In this document: positions 7,829 to 16,400 of the stretch, in pieces
How positions within the stretch are numbered: position 1 is the first letter of the stretch
Layout: each line of letters opens with the position of its first letter
Assembly (NCBI RefSeq): GCF_030269445.1
Contig: NZ_BSTJ01000004.1
Coordinates: forward strand, 620,001 to 684,000
DNA from: Actinoallomurus iriomotensis
Lineage (GTDB): Bacteria; Actinomycetota; Actinomycetes; Streptosporangiales; Streptosporangiaceae
Direction of reading: 5' to 3'
DNA length: 64,000 nt
The notes under the pieces: model-generated
What the model was told of the DNA's origin: nothing
What the model saw: only the letters and a program-made list of their open reading frames with translations
Databases searched by the model: none
Translations under genes and position numbers: made by a program

Positions 7829-8416
7829 TCAGAGCCAGGGACCGAGCACGGGCGCCTGGGCGGCGCGTCCGCTGAGCCAGGCGGCCAGGCCGGCGGCGTG
7901 TCCCCGCGCCGCGTGCCGGGCCGCGGCGTCGGCGGCCAGCGCGGCGTTGAAGCCGTCGGGCAGGTCGGCGAAGCCCACCCCGTGGTCCAGGTCGACGGCG
8001 TGCACCGCCACCTCGCGGGCCCGCATCCACGGGATCTCCTCGGCCGGTACGGTCCGGCCCTGCGCGGTCACCACGGGGCTGCGCCACGCGCTCTCCGGCA
8101 GGGCGTCCATGTCGCCGGCCAGGGACGCGGCCGATCCGTGGACGAGGGCGCGGAGCTCGTCCGCCGGCAGCCGCGCGGCGGTCTCGATCTCCTCCGCCCG
8201 CTGCCGCGGCCCGGAGTACATCCGGTTCTCCACGCCGGTGGCGGCCCAGCCGAGCAGCCGGCGCAGGGCCTCGGCGTTGCCGTGGACGTGGGCGATGACG
8301 TGCCGGCGCGTCCAGCCGTCCAGCGCGGTCGGCGCCGCCAGCTCGTCGTCGGTGAGCCGGTCGACGACGCCGAGGAAGAGCTCGGTGCCCCGGTCCATCC
8401 AGAACCGCGTGCTCAC
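7829..8416 (-). CDS. Maleylpyruvate isomerase, mycothiol-dependent type (DinB-like fold)
   Basis: The 195-residue protein begins STRFWMDRGTELFLGVVDRLTDDELAAPT and carries GWTRRHVIAHVHGNAEALRRLL and AREVAVHAVDLDHG. These are the His/Glu/His metal-ligand segments of the mycothiol-dependent maleylpyruvate isomerase (MDMPI) family with a DinB-like four-helix bundle. It would isomerise maleylpyruvate to fumarylpyruvate with mycothiol as cofactor, the normal actinobacterial solution. Its GTG start overlaps the stop of the upstream hydrolase by four bases (GTGA), so the two are translationally coupled. Confidence 0.9.
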   Translation of the reverse strand: MSTRFWMDRGTELFLGVVDRLTDDELAAPTALDGWTRRHVIAHVHGNAEALRRLLGWAATGVENRMYSGPRQRAEEIETAARLPADELRALVHGSAASLAGDMDALPESAWRSPVVTAQGRTVPAEEIPWMRAREVAVHAVDLDHGVGFADLPDGFNAALAADAAARHAARGHAAGLAAWLSGRAAQAPVLGPWL

Positions 8417-9234
8417 GCCGTCCTCGCCGTGTTCTCCAGCCGCCCGATGCCCTCGATCTCGGTCACCACGGTCGCGCCGTCCGACAGGTAGCGCGGCGGC
8501 CTGCGGGCGTGGCCCACACCGCCGGGCGTGCCGGTCGCGATGACGTCGCCCGGCCGCAGCGTGAGGATGGTCGAGGCGTAACGCACCAGGTCGACCGGGT
8601 CGAACACCAGGTCGGAGGTGTCGCCCTTCTGCATCACCTCGCCGTCGACCCGGCAGGTGAGCGCGAGGGCGGCACGCACACCGCCGGGCAGCTCGTCCGG
8701 CGTGACCAGGACGGGGCCCAGCGGCGTCGTGCCCTCGAACGTCTTGCCCTGCAGCCACTCCTTGGTACGGAACTGCCAGTCCCGCATCGTGACGTCGTTC
8801 ATGACGGTGAACCCGGCGATGGCCCGGGCCGCCTCGTCCTCGGACGCCCGCCGGACCGTACGGCCGATCACCACGGTGAGCTCTGCCTCCCAGTCGACGG
8901 CCGACGACTCCGGCGCCAGCCGGATGTCGTCCCGCGCGCCGATGAGGGCGTCGGCGAACTTGGCGAACAACGTCGGGTACTCGGGGAGGTCCCGGCCCAT
9001 CTCCAGGATGTGGTTGCGGTAGTTGAGCCCGACGCACAGGACCTTACCCGGACGCGGCACCACGGGCGCGAGGGAGCCCTCGTCCAGCGGGCGGACCTCC
9101 CCGTCGGCGGACGCCGCCCCGTCCTCGCGCGCCAGGAGCGCGCCGACGTCGGGATCGTCCAGCAGGACGCACCCGCCGGGGACGATGCGGGCGGCACGGG
9201 TTCCCTCGTCCGTATGGACGGTCGCGAGCTTCAC
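8413..9234 (-). CDS. Fumarylpyruvate hydrolase (FAH family)
   Basis: The 273-residue protein has the FAH-family core: KVLCVGLNYRNHILEMG, PTLFAKFADALIGARDDI, VDWEAELTVVIG (metal-binding Glu residues), GFTVMNDVTMRDWQ and GDVIATGTPGGVGHARRPP. In a gentisate operon this enzyme hydrolyses fumarylpyruvate to fumarate and pyruvate. The GTG start overlaps the stop of gentisate dioxygenase by four bases, and its own stop overlaps the isomerase start, so three enzymes are coupled in series. Confidence 0.9.
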   Translation of the reverse strand: MKLATVHTDEGTRAARIVPGGCVLLDDPDVGALLAREDGAASADGEVRPLDEGSLAPVVPRPGKVLCVGLNYRNHILEMGRDLPEYPTLFAKFADALIGARDDIRLAPESSAVDWEAELTVVIGRTVRRASEDEAARAIAGFTVMNDVTMRDWQFRTKEWLQGKTFEGTTPLGPVLVTPDELPGGVRAALALTCRVDGEVMQKGDTSDLVFDPVDLVRYASTILTLRPGDVIATGTPGGVGHARRPPRYLSDGATVVTEIEGIGRLENTARTA

Positions 9235-10355
9235 CGCGGGTTCTCCTGACGGTCGTTCTGGGCGCGGTGCTGGTACAGCCGCTCGAAGATCGGGGTGTCG
9301 CTGAAGCGGAACAGGTCCAGGCCGTTCTCGGTGGTGAGCGTCAGCGGCTGCCACGACGGCACCACGAACAGGTCGCCGCGCTCGACGGACCACGAGCGCT
9401 CCCCCACGGTGACCCGGCCCGTACCGTCGAAGACCTGGAACACCGAGGAGCCGACCTCCCGGGCGGCGGCGGTCTCCGTGCCGGGCGCGAGCCGGTGGAA
9501 CTCGGCGCGCAGCGTCGGCATGACGTCGTCCCCGGTGGTGGGGTTGGTGTAGCGGACGGCGGCGTGACCGGGTTCGACCGTGGCCCGGTGTCCCTCGGCC
9601 TCCAGCGCGAGCTGCTCGGTCAGCGCGCGGTCGGTGTGCTCCCACCGGTACGCCAGCAGCGGTGTGGCGGGCGCCGGCCGCAGGTGCGTGAGCGGGCGCA
9701 GGCCGGGATGACCCCACAGCCGCTCCGACCGCGACCGTTCCGGGGCCTCCCGCGTCTCGACCTCATCGGGCCCGAACTCGAAGAACGTGGACTCGGCGAA
9801 GTGCTGGAAGGGGATGTCGAGCCCGTCGATCCAGGCCATCGGCCGGTCGGTGACGTTGTGGTGCCCGTGCCAGTGCCAGCCGGCCTGGGGCAGGAAGTCG
9901 CCGCGCCGCATCGCCACCGGGTCGCCGTCCACCACCGTCCACACGCCCTCACCCTCGACCACGAAACGGAAGGCGTTCTGGGTGTGCCGGTGCACCGGGG
10001 CGTCCTCCCCGGGGTTGAGGTACTGGATCGCCGCCCACAGCGTCGGCGTCGCGAACGGCCGGCCGCCGAGCCCGGGATTGGCCAGCGCGATCGCCCGCCG
10101 CTCACCGCCGCGCCCGACCGGCACCAGTTCCCCGGCCCGCTCCGCCATCGGCAGCAGCGCCTGCCATCGCCACAGGTGCGGCAGCGCCTTCGACCGGGGA
10201 GACGGCGGCATGAGATCGCCGATCTCGGTCCACAGCGGGACGAGCAGCTCGGACTCGAAGCCCCGGTACAGCGCCTCGAGCTCCGGTGTCCGCGTGGGCT
10301 GGTCGTCGGCGTCGGTCGCGACGATGCTCACCGGCGATCCGTCGGTAACGGTCAT
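9231..10355 (-). CDS. Gentisate 1,2-dioxygenase (bicupin)
   Basis: The 374-residue bicupin has the first cupin iron site PVHRHTQNAFRFVVEGEG ... GDFLPQAGWHWHGHHN (His-x-His plus a later His), and a second cupin near GDLFVVPSWQPL that lacks the full His set, as is usual in this family. It cleaves the ring of gentisate with O2 and Fe(II) to give maleylpyruvate. It is the first enzyme gene of the operon. The ATG at 10355 follows GGAGGGCCC. The upstream region carries a second copy of that start signal, with a 23-codon leader frame ending on this ATG. Confidence 0.92.
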   Translation of the reverse strand: MTVTDGSPVSIVATDADDQPTRTPELEALYRGFESELLVPLWTEIGDLMPPSPRSKALPHLWRWQALLPMAERAGELVPVGRGGERRAIALANPGLGGRPFATPTLWAAIQYLNPGEDAPVHRHTQNAFRFVVEGEGVWTVVDGDPVAMRRGDFLPQAGWHWHGHHNVTDRPMAWIDGLDIPFQHFAESTFFEFGPDEVETREAPERSRSERLWGHPGLRPLTHLRPAPATPLLAYRWEHTDRALTEQLALEAEGHRATVEPGHAAVRYTNPTTGDDVMPTLRAEFHRLAPGTETAAAREVGSSVFQVFDGTGRVTVGERSWSVERGDLFVVPSWQPLTLTTENGLDLFRFSDTPIFERLYQHRAQNDRQENPR

Positions 10356-10423
10356 GGGCCCTCCTTCGTCGGAGGGAGTGACCACAGGGCCGTGTCTTCG
10401 ATTCCCTCGCTCCGCTCGGTCAT
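10352..10423 (-). CDS. Possible 23-codon leader ORF coupled to gentisate dioxygenase
   Basis: Upstream of gentisate dioxygenase a GGAGGGCCC-ATG-ACC appears a second time (ATG at 10423). From it a short frame begins MTERSEGIEDTALWS and ends in a TGA that overlaps the dioxygenase ATG (ATGA). It has its own ribosome binding site and perfect stop-start coupling. The 16 bases around both starts are identical (10350-10365 and 10418-10433), so the leader may come from a small duplication or an inserted mini-repeat. Whether it is translated is inference. Confidence 0.4.
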   Translation of the reverse strand: MTERSEGIEDTALWSLPPTKEGP

Positions 10424-10474
10424 GGGCCCTCCTCGGTTCGGGCGGTGACCCCAGGATGCCGGTCATTCCGCATG

Positions 10475-10493
10475 GCAGATAAGCTTTTTCTGC
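10475..10493. promoter_or_regulatory. Operator-like palindrome between iclR-type gene and gentisate operon
   Basis: GCAGATAAG-C-TTTTTCTGC is an inverted repeat with 9-base arms (7 of 9 paired) and a one-base centre, ending one base before the regulator ATG. It is the only AT-rich patch in the divergent region and resembles IclR-family operators in size and position. The likely role is autoregulation and control of the gentisate operon. Confidence 0.55.
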
Positions 10494-10494
10494 T

Positions 10495-11238
10495 ATGAGG
10501 AACAAGCCGCCGTACGCGCTCACCTCGGTCGACCACGCGCTCCAGCTCGCCGCGCTGTTGCAGCAGGAGGGGCCGCTGCGGGTGACCGACGCGGCCGAAC
10601 GGCTGGGCGTGGCGGTCTCCACCGCTCACCGGCTGCTGGCGATGCTGGTGTACCGGGACTTCGCCGAGCAGGGCGCCGACCGGCGGTACGGGCCGGGGAA
10701 GGTGCTGCGGCCCGCGGAGATCTCCGGCGCGCCCATCGCCCTGCTGCGCGCGGTGTGCGACGCCCCGCTGAAGTGGCTCGTCGAACAGACGCAGGAGTCG
10801 GCCAACGTCGTGGTGCCGGCCCGCACCGAGGTGCGCTTCATCGCCACCGTCGAGTCTCCGCGCGTCCTGCGCGTGGGCGACCGCGTCGGGCGGTCGCTGC
10901 CGGCGCACCTGACCTCCGGCGGCAAGGCGATCCTCGCCGCGCTCCCGCCCGAGGAGGTGAGCGCGATGTACGAGGACGCCGGCGAGGTCGATCTCCCGCG
11001 ACTGCGGCGCGAGCTGGCGCTGGTGCGCAAGCGGGGGTTCGCGATCAACGATCAGCTCACCGAGACCGGCCTGACCGCGATCGGCACGGTGGTCGAGGAC
11101 GCGGAGGGAGTCCCGCTGGCCGGGGTGTCCATCGCGCTGCCGACCGCGCGGTTCGACCGGGACGCCCTGCCCGCGTGGGTCAACGCGCTGTCCACCGCGG
11201 CGCGGCGCGTCGAGGACGCCCTGGCGGACCACCGCTGA
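10495..11238 (+). CDS. IclR-family transcriptional regulator of the gentisate operon
   Basis: This is a standard 247-residue IclR protein. An N-terminal winged helix-turn-helix (ALQLAALLQQEGPLRVTDAAERLGVAVSTAHRLLAML) occupies residues 10-60, and an effector-binding domain with RVGRSLPAHLTSGGKAILA and GLTAIGTVVEDAEG the rest. Proteins of this family sense aromatic acids and control adjacent catabolic operons. It is divergent from gentisate dioxygenase, with a 139-base shared region. No ribosome binding site precedes the ATG, which abuts the operator, so the mRNA is probably leaderless. Confidence 0.9.
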   Translation: MRNKPPYALTSVDHALQLAALLQQEGPLRVTDAAERLGVAVSTAHRLLAMLVYRDFAEQGADRRYGPGKVLRPAEISGAPIALLRAVCDAPLKWLVEQTQESANVVVPARTEVRFIATVESPRVLRVGDRVGRSLPAHLTSGGKAILAALPPEEVSAMYEDAGEVDLPRLRRELALVRKRGFAINDQLTETGLTAIGTVVEDAEGVPLAGVSIALPTARFDRDALPAWVNALSTAARRVEDALADHR

Positions 11239-11244
11239 CCTTGC

Positions 11245-11757
11245 TCACGCCGAGCGCAGCGGGAGTTCCAGTTCGAGCTCGTGCCGGATCGGGATGCCGT
11301 CGTGGCCGATCGCGGGGATCGCCGGTTTCAGGGTCCGGCTCCGGGCGACCGCGTCGTGGTGCACGGCGACGAGGTCGAAGCCGTACCGCTGGTAGAAGCG
11401 CAGCGCCGGAAGGTTGTCGTTGGTCGTGACCAGCCAGAGCCGGACGGCGCCGGCGACGCGTGCCGCCTCGGCCACCGCGTCGATGAGCGCGGTGCCCACG
11501 CCGGCGCCCTCCCGTACGGAGTCGAGCGTGACGAGTTCGCACTCCCGGCCGGCGATCCGGTAGGTGGCGACGCCGGCGCGCCGTCCGTCGAGGCGGGCGA
11601 CGAAGCCGGGCAACGCGGTCGTGTCGTGGGCGACGCCCCGGCTCACCGAGACGACCCCGCCCCATCGTTCGGCGAACAGCGCCCGCACCCAGGCGAGGTC
11701 CTCGCCGGTGAGTGCCCGCACGGTCGGCCGGTCGTCTCGCAACGGCGCTCCTCTCAT
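11245..11757 (-). CDS. GNAT family N-acetyltransferase, 170 aa
   Basis: The pattern LTGEDLAWVRALFAERWGG, then CELVTLDSVREGAGVGTALIDAVAEAARVAGAVRLWLVTTNDNLPALRFYQRYGF, is the GNAT acetyl-CoA binding core with the V-R-x-G-x-G-x-G/A turn and the NxxAxxFYxxxGF motif. The C-terminus PIRHELELELPL is also family-like. The substrate is unknown. It ends 6 bases from the end of the IclR gene (convergent) and is divergent from the CoA-transferase genes. The long frame open upstream to 12570 is antisense shadow; the ATG at 11757 is behind GAGGAG. Confidence 0.88.
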   Translation of the reverse strand: MRGAPLRDDRPTVRALTGEDLAWVRALFAERWGGVVSVSRGVAHDTTALPGFVARLDGRRAGVATYRIAGRECELVTLDSVREGAGVGTALIDAVAEAARVAGAVRLWLVTTNDNLPALRFYQRYGFDLVAVHHDAVARSRTLKPAIPAIGHDGIPIRHELELELPLRSA

Positions 11758-11801
11758 CGGGGCCGGACTCGCCACCAGTGTGCCGTCCGCACGGCCGCCG
11801 G

Positions 11802-11831
11802 TTGACATCGCAGGTGACGGCGGCGGAGACT
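11802..11831 (+). promoter_or_regulatory. Promoter candidate for CoA-transferase operon
   Basis: TTGACA at 11802-11807 is followed 18 bases later by GAGACT (11826-11831), a weak -10. It lies 59 bases before the start of the CoA-transferase subunit A gene. A short inverted repeat TGAA-ggaaag-TTCA follows around 11848. Confidence 0.35.
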
Positions 11832-11889
11832 GCCTCGATCCGTTTTTGAAGGAAAGTTCACCAGGCGAACAGACGACGGCGGGTGGGGC

Positions 11890-12639
11890 ATGGGCAAGGT
11901 GGTGGCGAGCGCCGCGACGGCGGTCGCCGACGTACGGGACGGGGCCTCGCTGGCCGTCGGCGGGTTCGGGCTGAGCGGCGTGCCGAACGTCCTCATCGAG
12001 GCGGTGCGCGTGGCCGGGCCCCGCGAGCTGAGCGTCGTGTCGAACAACTGCGGGGTCGACGGCGGCGGTCTCGGCCTCCTGCTCGAGGCGGGCATGATCG
12101 CCCGGGTGACCGGCTCCTACATCGGCGAGAACAAGACGTTCGCCCGCAAGTACCTGGGCGGTGAGGTCGAGGTCGAACTGGTTCCGCAGGGGACCCTGGC
12201 CGAGCGGCTGCGCGCCGGCGGCTGCGGGATCCCGGCCTTCTACACCCCCGCCGGGGTCGGAACGGCCGTCGCCGAGGGCGGCATGCCGTGGCGGTACGCG
12301 GCGGACGGCACCGTCGCCGTCGCCTCCCCCGCCAAGGAGGTCCGTGCCTTCGACGGCGTCGACCACGTGCTGGAGCGCGGCATCACCACCGACTTCGCGC
12401 TGGTACGGGCGCTGCGCGGGGACCCGTACGGCAACCTGGTGTTCGCCAAGGCTTCCCGGAACTTCAACCCGCTCGCCGCGATGGCCGGCCGCACCACGAT
12501 CGCCGAGGTCGAGGAGCTCGTGGACGCCCTCGACCCTGAGGAGGTTCAGCTGCCGGGCGTGTTCATACAACGGGTCGTGGCCCTGACACCCGAGCAGGCG
12601 GCCGCCAAGGGGATCGAGAAGAGGACGGTGCGCGCCTGA
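11890..12639 (+). CDS. 3-oxoacid CoA-transferase subunit A
   Basis: The 249-residue alpha subunit carries [23 protein letters not shown], the glycine-rich CoA-binding loop of family I CoA-transferases, and [30 protein letters not shown]. With subunit B it would move CoA from succinyl-CoA to a 3-oxoacid: acetoacetate (SCOT) or 3-oxoadipate (PcaI). The sequence alone does not separate these. Its place next to gentisate genes, with pobA elsewhere in the window, makes the beta-ketoadipate role attractive, but ring-cleavage genes for that route are absent here. The stop overlaps the subunit B start by one base (TGATG). Confidence 0.88.
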   Translation: MGKVVASAATAVADVRDGASLAVGGFGLSGVPNVLIEAVRVAGPRELSVVSNNCGVDGGGLGLLLEAGMIARVTGSYIGENKTFARKYLGGEVEVELVPQGTLAERLRAGGCGIPAFYTPAGVGTAVAEGGMPWRYAADGTVAVASPAKEVRAFDGVDHVLERGITTDFALVRALRGDPYGNLVFAKASRNFNPLAAMAGRTTIAEVEELVDALDPEEVQLPGVFIQRVVALTPEQAAAKGIEKRTVRA

Positions 12640-13277
12640 TGGCCTGGACCCGTGACGAGATGGCGGCCCGCGCCGCCGCCGAACTGACCGACGGCGCCTA
12701 CGTGAACCTCGGCATCGGCCTGCCCACCCTCGTGCCGGGACACGTGCCGCCCGGTGTGCGGGTCGTCCTGCACTCGGAGAACGGGGTCCTCGGCGTCGGC
12801 CCCTACCCGCGCGAGGACGAGGTCGACCCCGACCTGATCAACGCGGGCAAGGAGACGGTCACCGTCCTTCCGGGCGCGTCCTTCTTCGACTCGTCCCTGT
12901 CGTTCGGGATGATCCGCGGCGGCCACATCGACGCCGCGATCCTGGGCGCCATGCAGGTGTCGGCCCGCGGCGACCTGGCGAACTGGATGATCCCCGGCGC
13001 GATGGTCAAGGGCATGGGCGGCGCGATGGACCTGGTCCACGGCGCGCGCCGCGTGATCGTCCTGACCTCGCACAACGCCAAGGACGGCCGCCCGAAGATC
13101 GTCAAGGAGTGCGACCTGCCGCTGACCGGCCGGGAGTGCGTCCACCGGATCATCACCGACATCGCCGTCCTGGACGTCACGCCGGCGGGCCTCGTCCTCG
13201 TCGAGACCGCCCCCGGCGTCGGCACCGGAGAGGTCGCGGACCGCACCGGCGCGCCGATCACCTCCGCGGTCGGGTAG
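12639..13277 (+). CDS. 3-oxoacid CoA-transferase subunit B
   Basis: The 212-residue beta subunit has [17 protein letters not shown] and [14 protein letters not shown], in which Glu47 of SENG is the catalytic glutamate that forms the CoA thioester. [27 protein letters not shown] and [18 protein letters not shown] are further family blocks. It forms a heterotetramer with subunit A, to which it is directly coupled. Its last 20 bases overlap the end of the convergent minus-strand gene, so neither has a private terminator. Confidence 0.9.
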   Translation: MAWTRDEMAARAAAELTDGAYVNLGIGLPTLVPGHVPPGVRVVLHSENGVLGVGPYPREDEVDPDLINAGKETVTVLPGASFFDSSLSFGMIRGGHIDAAILGAMQVSARGDLANWMIPGAMVKGMGGAMDLVHGARRVIVLTSHNAKDGRPKIVKECDLPLTGRECVHRIITDIAVLDVTPAGLVLVETAPGVGTGEVADRTGAPITSAVG

Positions 13278-13848
13278 CGGGCGGGCCGGTGTCCGCCGGC
13301 CGGCCCAGAAAGCACAGGAGGCGCACACGGGCGGACGCGCCCGGTGCCACCGGCGCCTCCGGGGCGTAGTGGCGAGGGTCGCGCCGCTCGCCGATGACGC
13401 GCCGGGCGGCGTCGAGTCCGGTCTCCCACGCCCGGGGCGAACAGGTGAAGGTCGCGCCGGTGGCCTGGGCGATGTCCCAGCCGTGGGCGAGCAGGTCGAA
13501 CAGGTTGATGCCGGCCGCCAGCTCGGCGGGGAACGTGCCGAAGGGCAGGTGGCAGCTCCGGCGCGGATCGGCGTGACGCCACGCGGCCCGTGCGTCGTCG
13601 GCGGCGGCGTCGAAGGCGGCGGGGTGATCGGCGGCGACGAGGGCGCGGGTGCGCGGCCGGTCGGTCGTGCCACGGGCGAAGGCGGTGAACTTACGGGTCA
13701 CCGCGATCGCGTGGTCGACGACGTGGGCGACGTCCCAGCCGGGGTTCGGCGTGGGGAGCCCGAGCTCCGCCGGGGTGACCTGGTCGAGCAGACCGCGCCA
13801 CGCCTCAAGGGCGGCACCCAGCGCGCGCACGGTCGGGTGGTCGTCCAT
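13258..13848 (-). CDS. TIGR03086-type DinB/MDMPI-like metal-binding protein
   Basis: The protein (196 residues) matches the actinobacterial TIGR03086 pattern: a helical bundle with [26 protein letters not shown] at the N-terminal metal site and [21 protein letters not shown] at the second. Members belong to the mycothiol-dependent enzyme superfamily (maleylpyruvate isomerase fold) and may bind Zn or Ni, but most have no known reaction. The ATG at 13848 was chosen over an upstream GTG because the extra 14 residues are not family-like. It is not needed for the gentisate pathway, which already has its isomerase at 7829. Confidence 0.8.
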   Translation of the reverse strand: MDDHPTVRALGAALEAWRGLLDQVTPAELGLPTPNPGWDVAHVVDHAIAVTRKFTAFARGTTDRPRTRALVAADHPAAFDAAADDARAAWRHADPRRSCHLPFGTFPAELAAGINLFDLLAHGWDIAQATGATFTCSPRAWETGLDAARRVIGERRDPRHYAPEAPVAPGASARVRLLCFLGRPADTGPPATRPRR

Positions 13849-13867
13849 TCCGCCCACGGTAGACGGC

Positions 13868-13907
13868 GATCGGCTCGGTACCGCCCCCACGCGACACCGA
13901 GCCGATC
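13868..13907 (-). terminator. Terminator hairpin after the fucose operon
   Basis: GATCGGCTCGGT (13868-13879) pairs perfectly with ACCGAGCCGATC (13896-13907) around a 16-base loop. It lies 25 bases beyond the stop of the GH95 gene, the last gene of the long minus-strand operon. Confidence 0.65.
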
Positions 13908-13931
13908 GGGATCATCCCCGCACCATCGAGG

Positions 13932-16346
13932 TCAGGACGGCCGGATCCGGTACGTCTGACCCGGCCGGGTGTCGAAGACCACCACGTTGGCCTCGGGTCG
14001 TTCGACGCGCGCACCCGTCACCGACACCGGCGACTGGGTCCGGATGCGGACCTGCTCGCCGAGGTCGGAGCGGACGTCGGCCTGGGTCAGGCGTCCCTGC
14101 GACCACTCGATGCCGACCTCGAAGCCGCCCCGCGCCCGCAGGCCGCGCACGTGGCCGGTCGGCCACGCGTCGGCGGGCAGCGTCGGGAGCAGGAACAACT
14201 CCCCCGCGTGGCTGTGCAGCAGCATCTCGGTGATGCCCGAGACGCCGCCGAAGTTGCCGTCGATCTGGAACGGCGGGTGCAGGTCGAACATGTTGGGCGC
14301 GGTCCGTGCCGGGGTGAGCAGCCTGGACAGGTGCTCGTAGGCCTTCGCGGAGTCCTCCAGCCGGGCCCAGATGTTGATCTTCCAGGCCAGAGACCATCCC
14401 TGGCCGGCGTTTCCGCGCAGTTCGAGGCTCCGCTTGGCGGCGTTGACCAGATCGGGGGTCTGCCGGGGCACGATCTGCGCGCTGGGGAACACGCCCCACA
14501 GGTGGGAGACGTGCCGGCTCTGCACCAGCGCCGCCTCCCGCCAGTCCTCCAGCCACTCCTGCAGCTGGCCCAGGTAGCCGATCTGCATGGGCGCGAGCCG
14601 CGCGCGGGCCGCCTTCACCTTCGCGCGGAAGTCGCGGTCCTGGCCGAGGATCTCCGACGCCTCGGCGCAGGCGTCGAACAGGTCGCGCAGGATCTGCATG
14701 TCCATCGTCGGACCGGCGCAGATGCTCACGCTCTCGCCCTCGTCCTGGTGGTGCGTGACCTCGGGCGACTGTGACGGGTTGGTGATCAGCCAGCCGTGCT
14801 CGGGGTCCTCCACCAGCGTGTCGAGGAAGAACTGCGCGGCACCCTTCATCACCGGGTAGTCGTGCCGCAGCAGGTTCTTGTCGCCGGTGAACCGGTAGCG
14901 GTCCCACAGCACGACCGACAGCCACGCGCCGCCGCTCGGCCACATGCCGTACTGCGCGTAGTCGACCGGCGCCGTGCCGCGCCAGCCGTCGGTGTTGTGG
15001 TGGAGCACCCAGCCGTCGGCGCCGTACTGCGTCTTCGCGGTACGGCGGCCGGACTCCGCCAGCTCGTGGACCATGGCCGCCGCGGGTTCCCAGCAGTCGG
15101 CCAGGTTCGTCGGCCCGGCGGGCCAGTAGTTCATCTCGAAGTTGATGTTGACGGTGTACTTGGACTCCCAGGCCGGGGTCATGCTGTCGTTCCACAGGCC
15201 CTGCAGGTTCGCGGGTTGACCCGGCGAGCGCGAGCAGGAGATCAGCAGGTAGCGGCCGTACTGGAAGTAGAGGGCGGCGAGCTGCGGGTCGGCGCCCGAG
15301 GCGAACAGCGGGATCCGTTCGTCGGTGGGCAGGCTCACGTTGTCGGAGGTGCCCAGGTCGATGTCGACACGGCCGAACAGCCGGTGATGGTCCGCGACGT
15401 GGGTGCGCCGAAGCAGGTCGTAGGGCTTGGCCACCGCGTGAGTGAGCGGCCGGCGCGCCCGTGCCGCCGGGTCCGCGCCGACGTCCTGATAGTTGCGGTA
15501 GCTGGTGCCGACCGAGATGACCAGGGTGACGGAGTTCGCCTCCTCGACGATGAGCTTGCCCTGATCGGTGTGGATCTTCCCGCCGTCCGCGGTGGCCCGC
15601 GCCAGCGCCTGGAAGCGTACGGCGCCGGCCCGGCCCTGCCACTCGCCGCTGACACCGTCGAGCGCGATGGTGTGGCCGTCGGAGGCCGACGTGGTCGTCT
15701 GCTGCGGGCTGTCGAAGTTCGCCTGGAAGGAGATCGAGCCCGGCTTGTCGGCGGTCAGGCGCATCACGATGACCTGGTCGGGCGTGCTGGCGAACACCTC
15801 ACGCGTGTGGCGGACGCCGCCGCGCAGGTACGTGACCTTCGTGATCGCCGTGGTGAGGTCGAGCTCGCGCTGGTACTCGGTCACCTCGCCGGTGTCGGGG
15901 AAGGTGAGGTTCAGGTTTCCGACGGGCTGGTACGCCGCCTGCTCCGACGGGCGGCCGAGGAACTTGGCGTCGACCAGCCTCTGCGCCTGGTTCCACTTGC
16001 CGTCGAGCACCAGCTGGCGGATCTGCGGAAGGGCGGCCAGGGCGTCGGGGCTGTCGTAGTCGTGCGGGCTGCCCGCCCAGATGGTGTCCTCGTTGAGCTG
16101 GAGGCGTTCGGTGTCGGTCCCGCCGAAGACCATCGCGCCCAGCCGGCCGTTCCCGACCGGGAGGGCCTGAAGCCATTCCTGCGCGGGGCCCTTGTACCAG
16201 AGGCGGAGCGGATTGGTCTCCTGGCCGGCGGCGGTGCCGGCGAGGGCCGAGTCAGCGAGGGCGCCGCCGGCGACCATGGTCGCCGAGGCGACCGCCGCGC
16301 CGACGCCGGCGGCCTTGAGGACGTCACGCCGGGATGGTTTGGACAT
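13932..16346 (-). CDS. Exported glycoside hydrolase family 95 alpha-L-fucosidase
   Basis: The 804-residue protein has a Tat signal (SRRDVLKAAGVGAAVASA) and the GH95 order: beta-sandwich with LPVGNGRLGAMVFGG and LNEDTIWAGSPHDYD, then an (alpha/alpha)6 barrel. Visible catalytic features are the N-x-N pair (Asn400-Ile-Asn402, in YTVNINFEMNYWPA) that activates water, the acid Glu529 in NPSQSPE, and Asp696 in PFQIDGNFGG. The family inverts alpha-1,2-L-fucosides, and some members act on L-galactosides of xyloglucan. It releases L-fucose for the epimerase, dehydrogenase and lactonase encoded just upstream. Length is normal for the family. Confidence 0.92.
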   Translation of the reverse strand: MSKPSRRDVLKAAGVGAAVASATMVAGGALADSALAGTAAGQETNPLRLWYKGPAQEWLQALPVGNGRLGAMVFGGTDTERLQLNEDTIWAGSPHDYDSPDALAALPQIRQLVLDGKWNQAQRLVDAKFLGRPSEQAAYQPVGNLNLTFPDTGEVTEYQRELDLTTAITKVTYLRGGVRHTREVFASTPDQVIVMRLTADKPGSISFQANFDSPQQTTTSASDGHTIALDGVSGEWQGRAGAVRFQALARATADGGKIHTDQGKLIVEEANSVTLVISVGTSYRNYQDVGADPAARARRPLTHAVAKPYDLLRRTHVADHHRLFGRVDIDLGTSDNVSLPTDERIPLFASGADPQLAALYFQYGRYLLISCSRSPGQPANLQGLWNDSMTPAWESKYTVNINFEMNYWPAGPTNLADCWEPAAAMVHELAESGRRTAKTQYGADGWVLHHNTDGWRGTAPVDYAQYGMWPSGGAWLSVVLWDRYRFTGDKNLLRHDYPVMKGAAQFFLDTLVEDPEHGWLITNPSQSPEVTHHQDEGESVSICAGPTMDMQILRDLFDACAEASEILGQDRDFRAKVKAARARLAPMQIGYLGQLQEWLEDWREAALVQSRHVSHLWGVFPSAQIVPRQTPDLVNAAKRSLELRGNAGQGWSLAWKINIWARLEDSAKAYEHLSRLLTPARTAPNMFDLHPPFQIDGNFGGVSGITEMLLHSHAGELFLLPTLPADAWPTGHVRGLRARGGFEVGIEWSQGRLTQADVRSDLGEQVRIRTQSPVSVTGARVERPEANVVVFDTRPGQTYRIRPS

Positions 16347-16400
16347 GTCGGTCCCTTTCTTCGTTACTGCGAGCGGTGGACCCCCCGAGAGACAGAAGGT

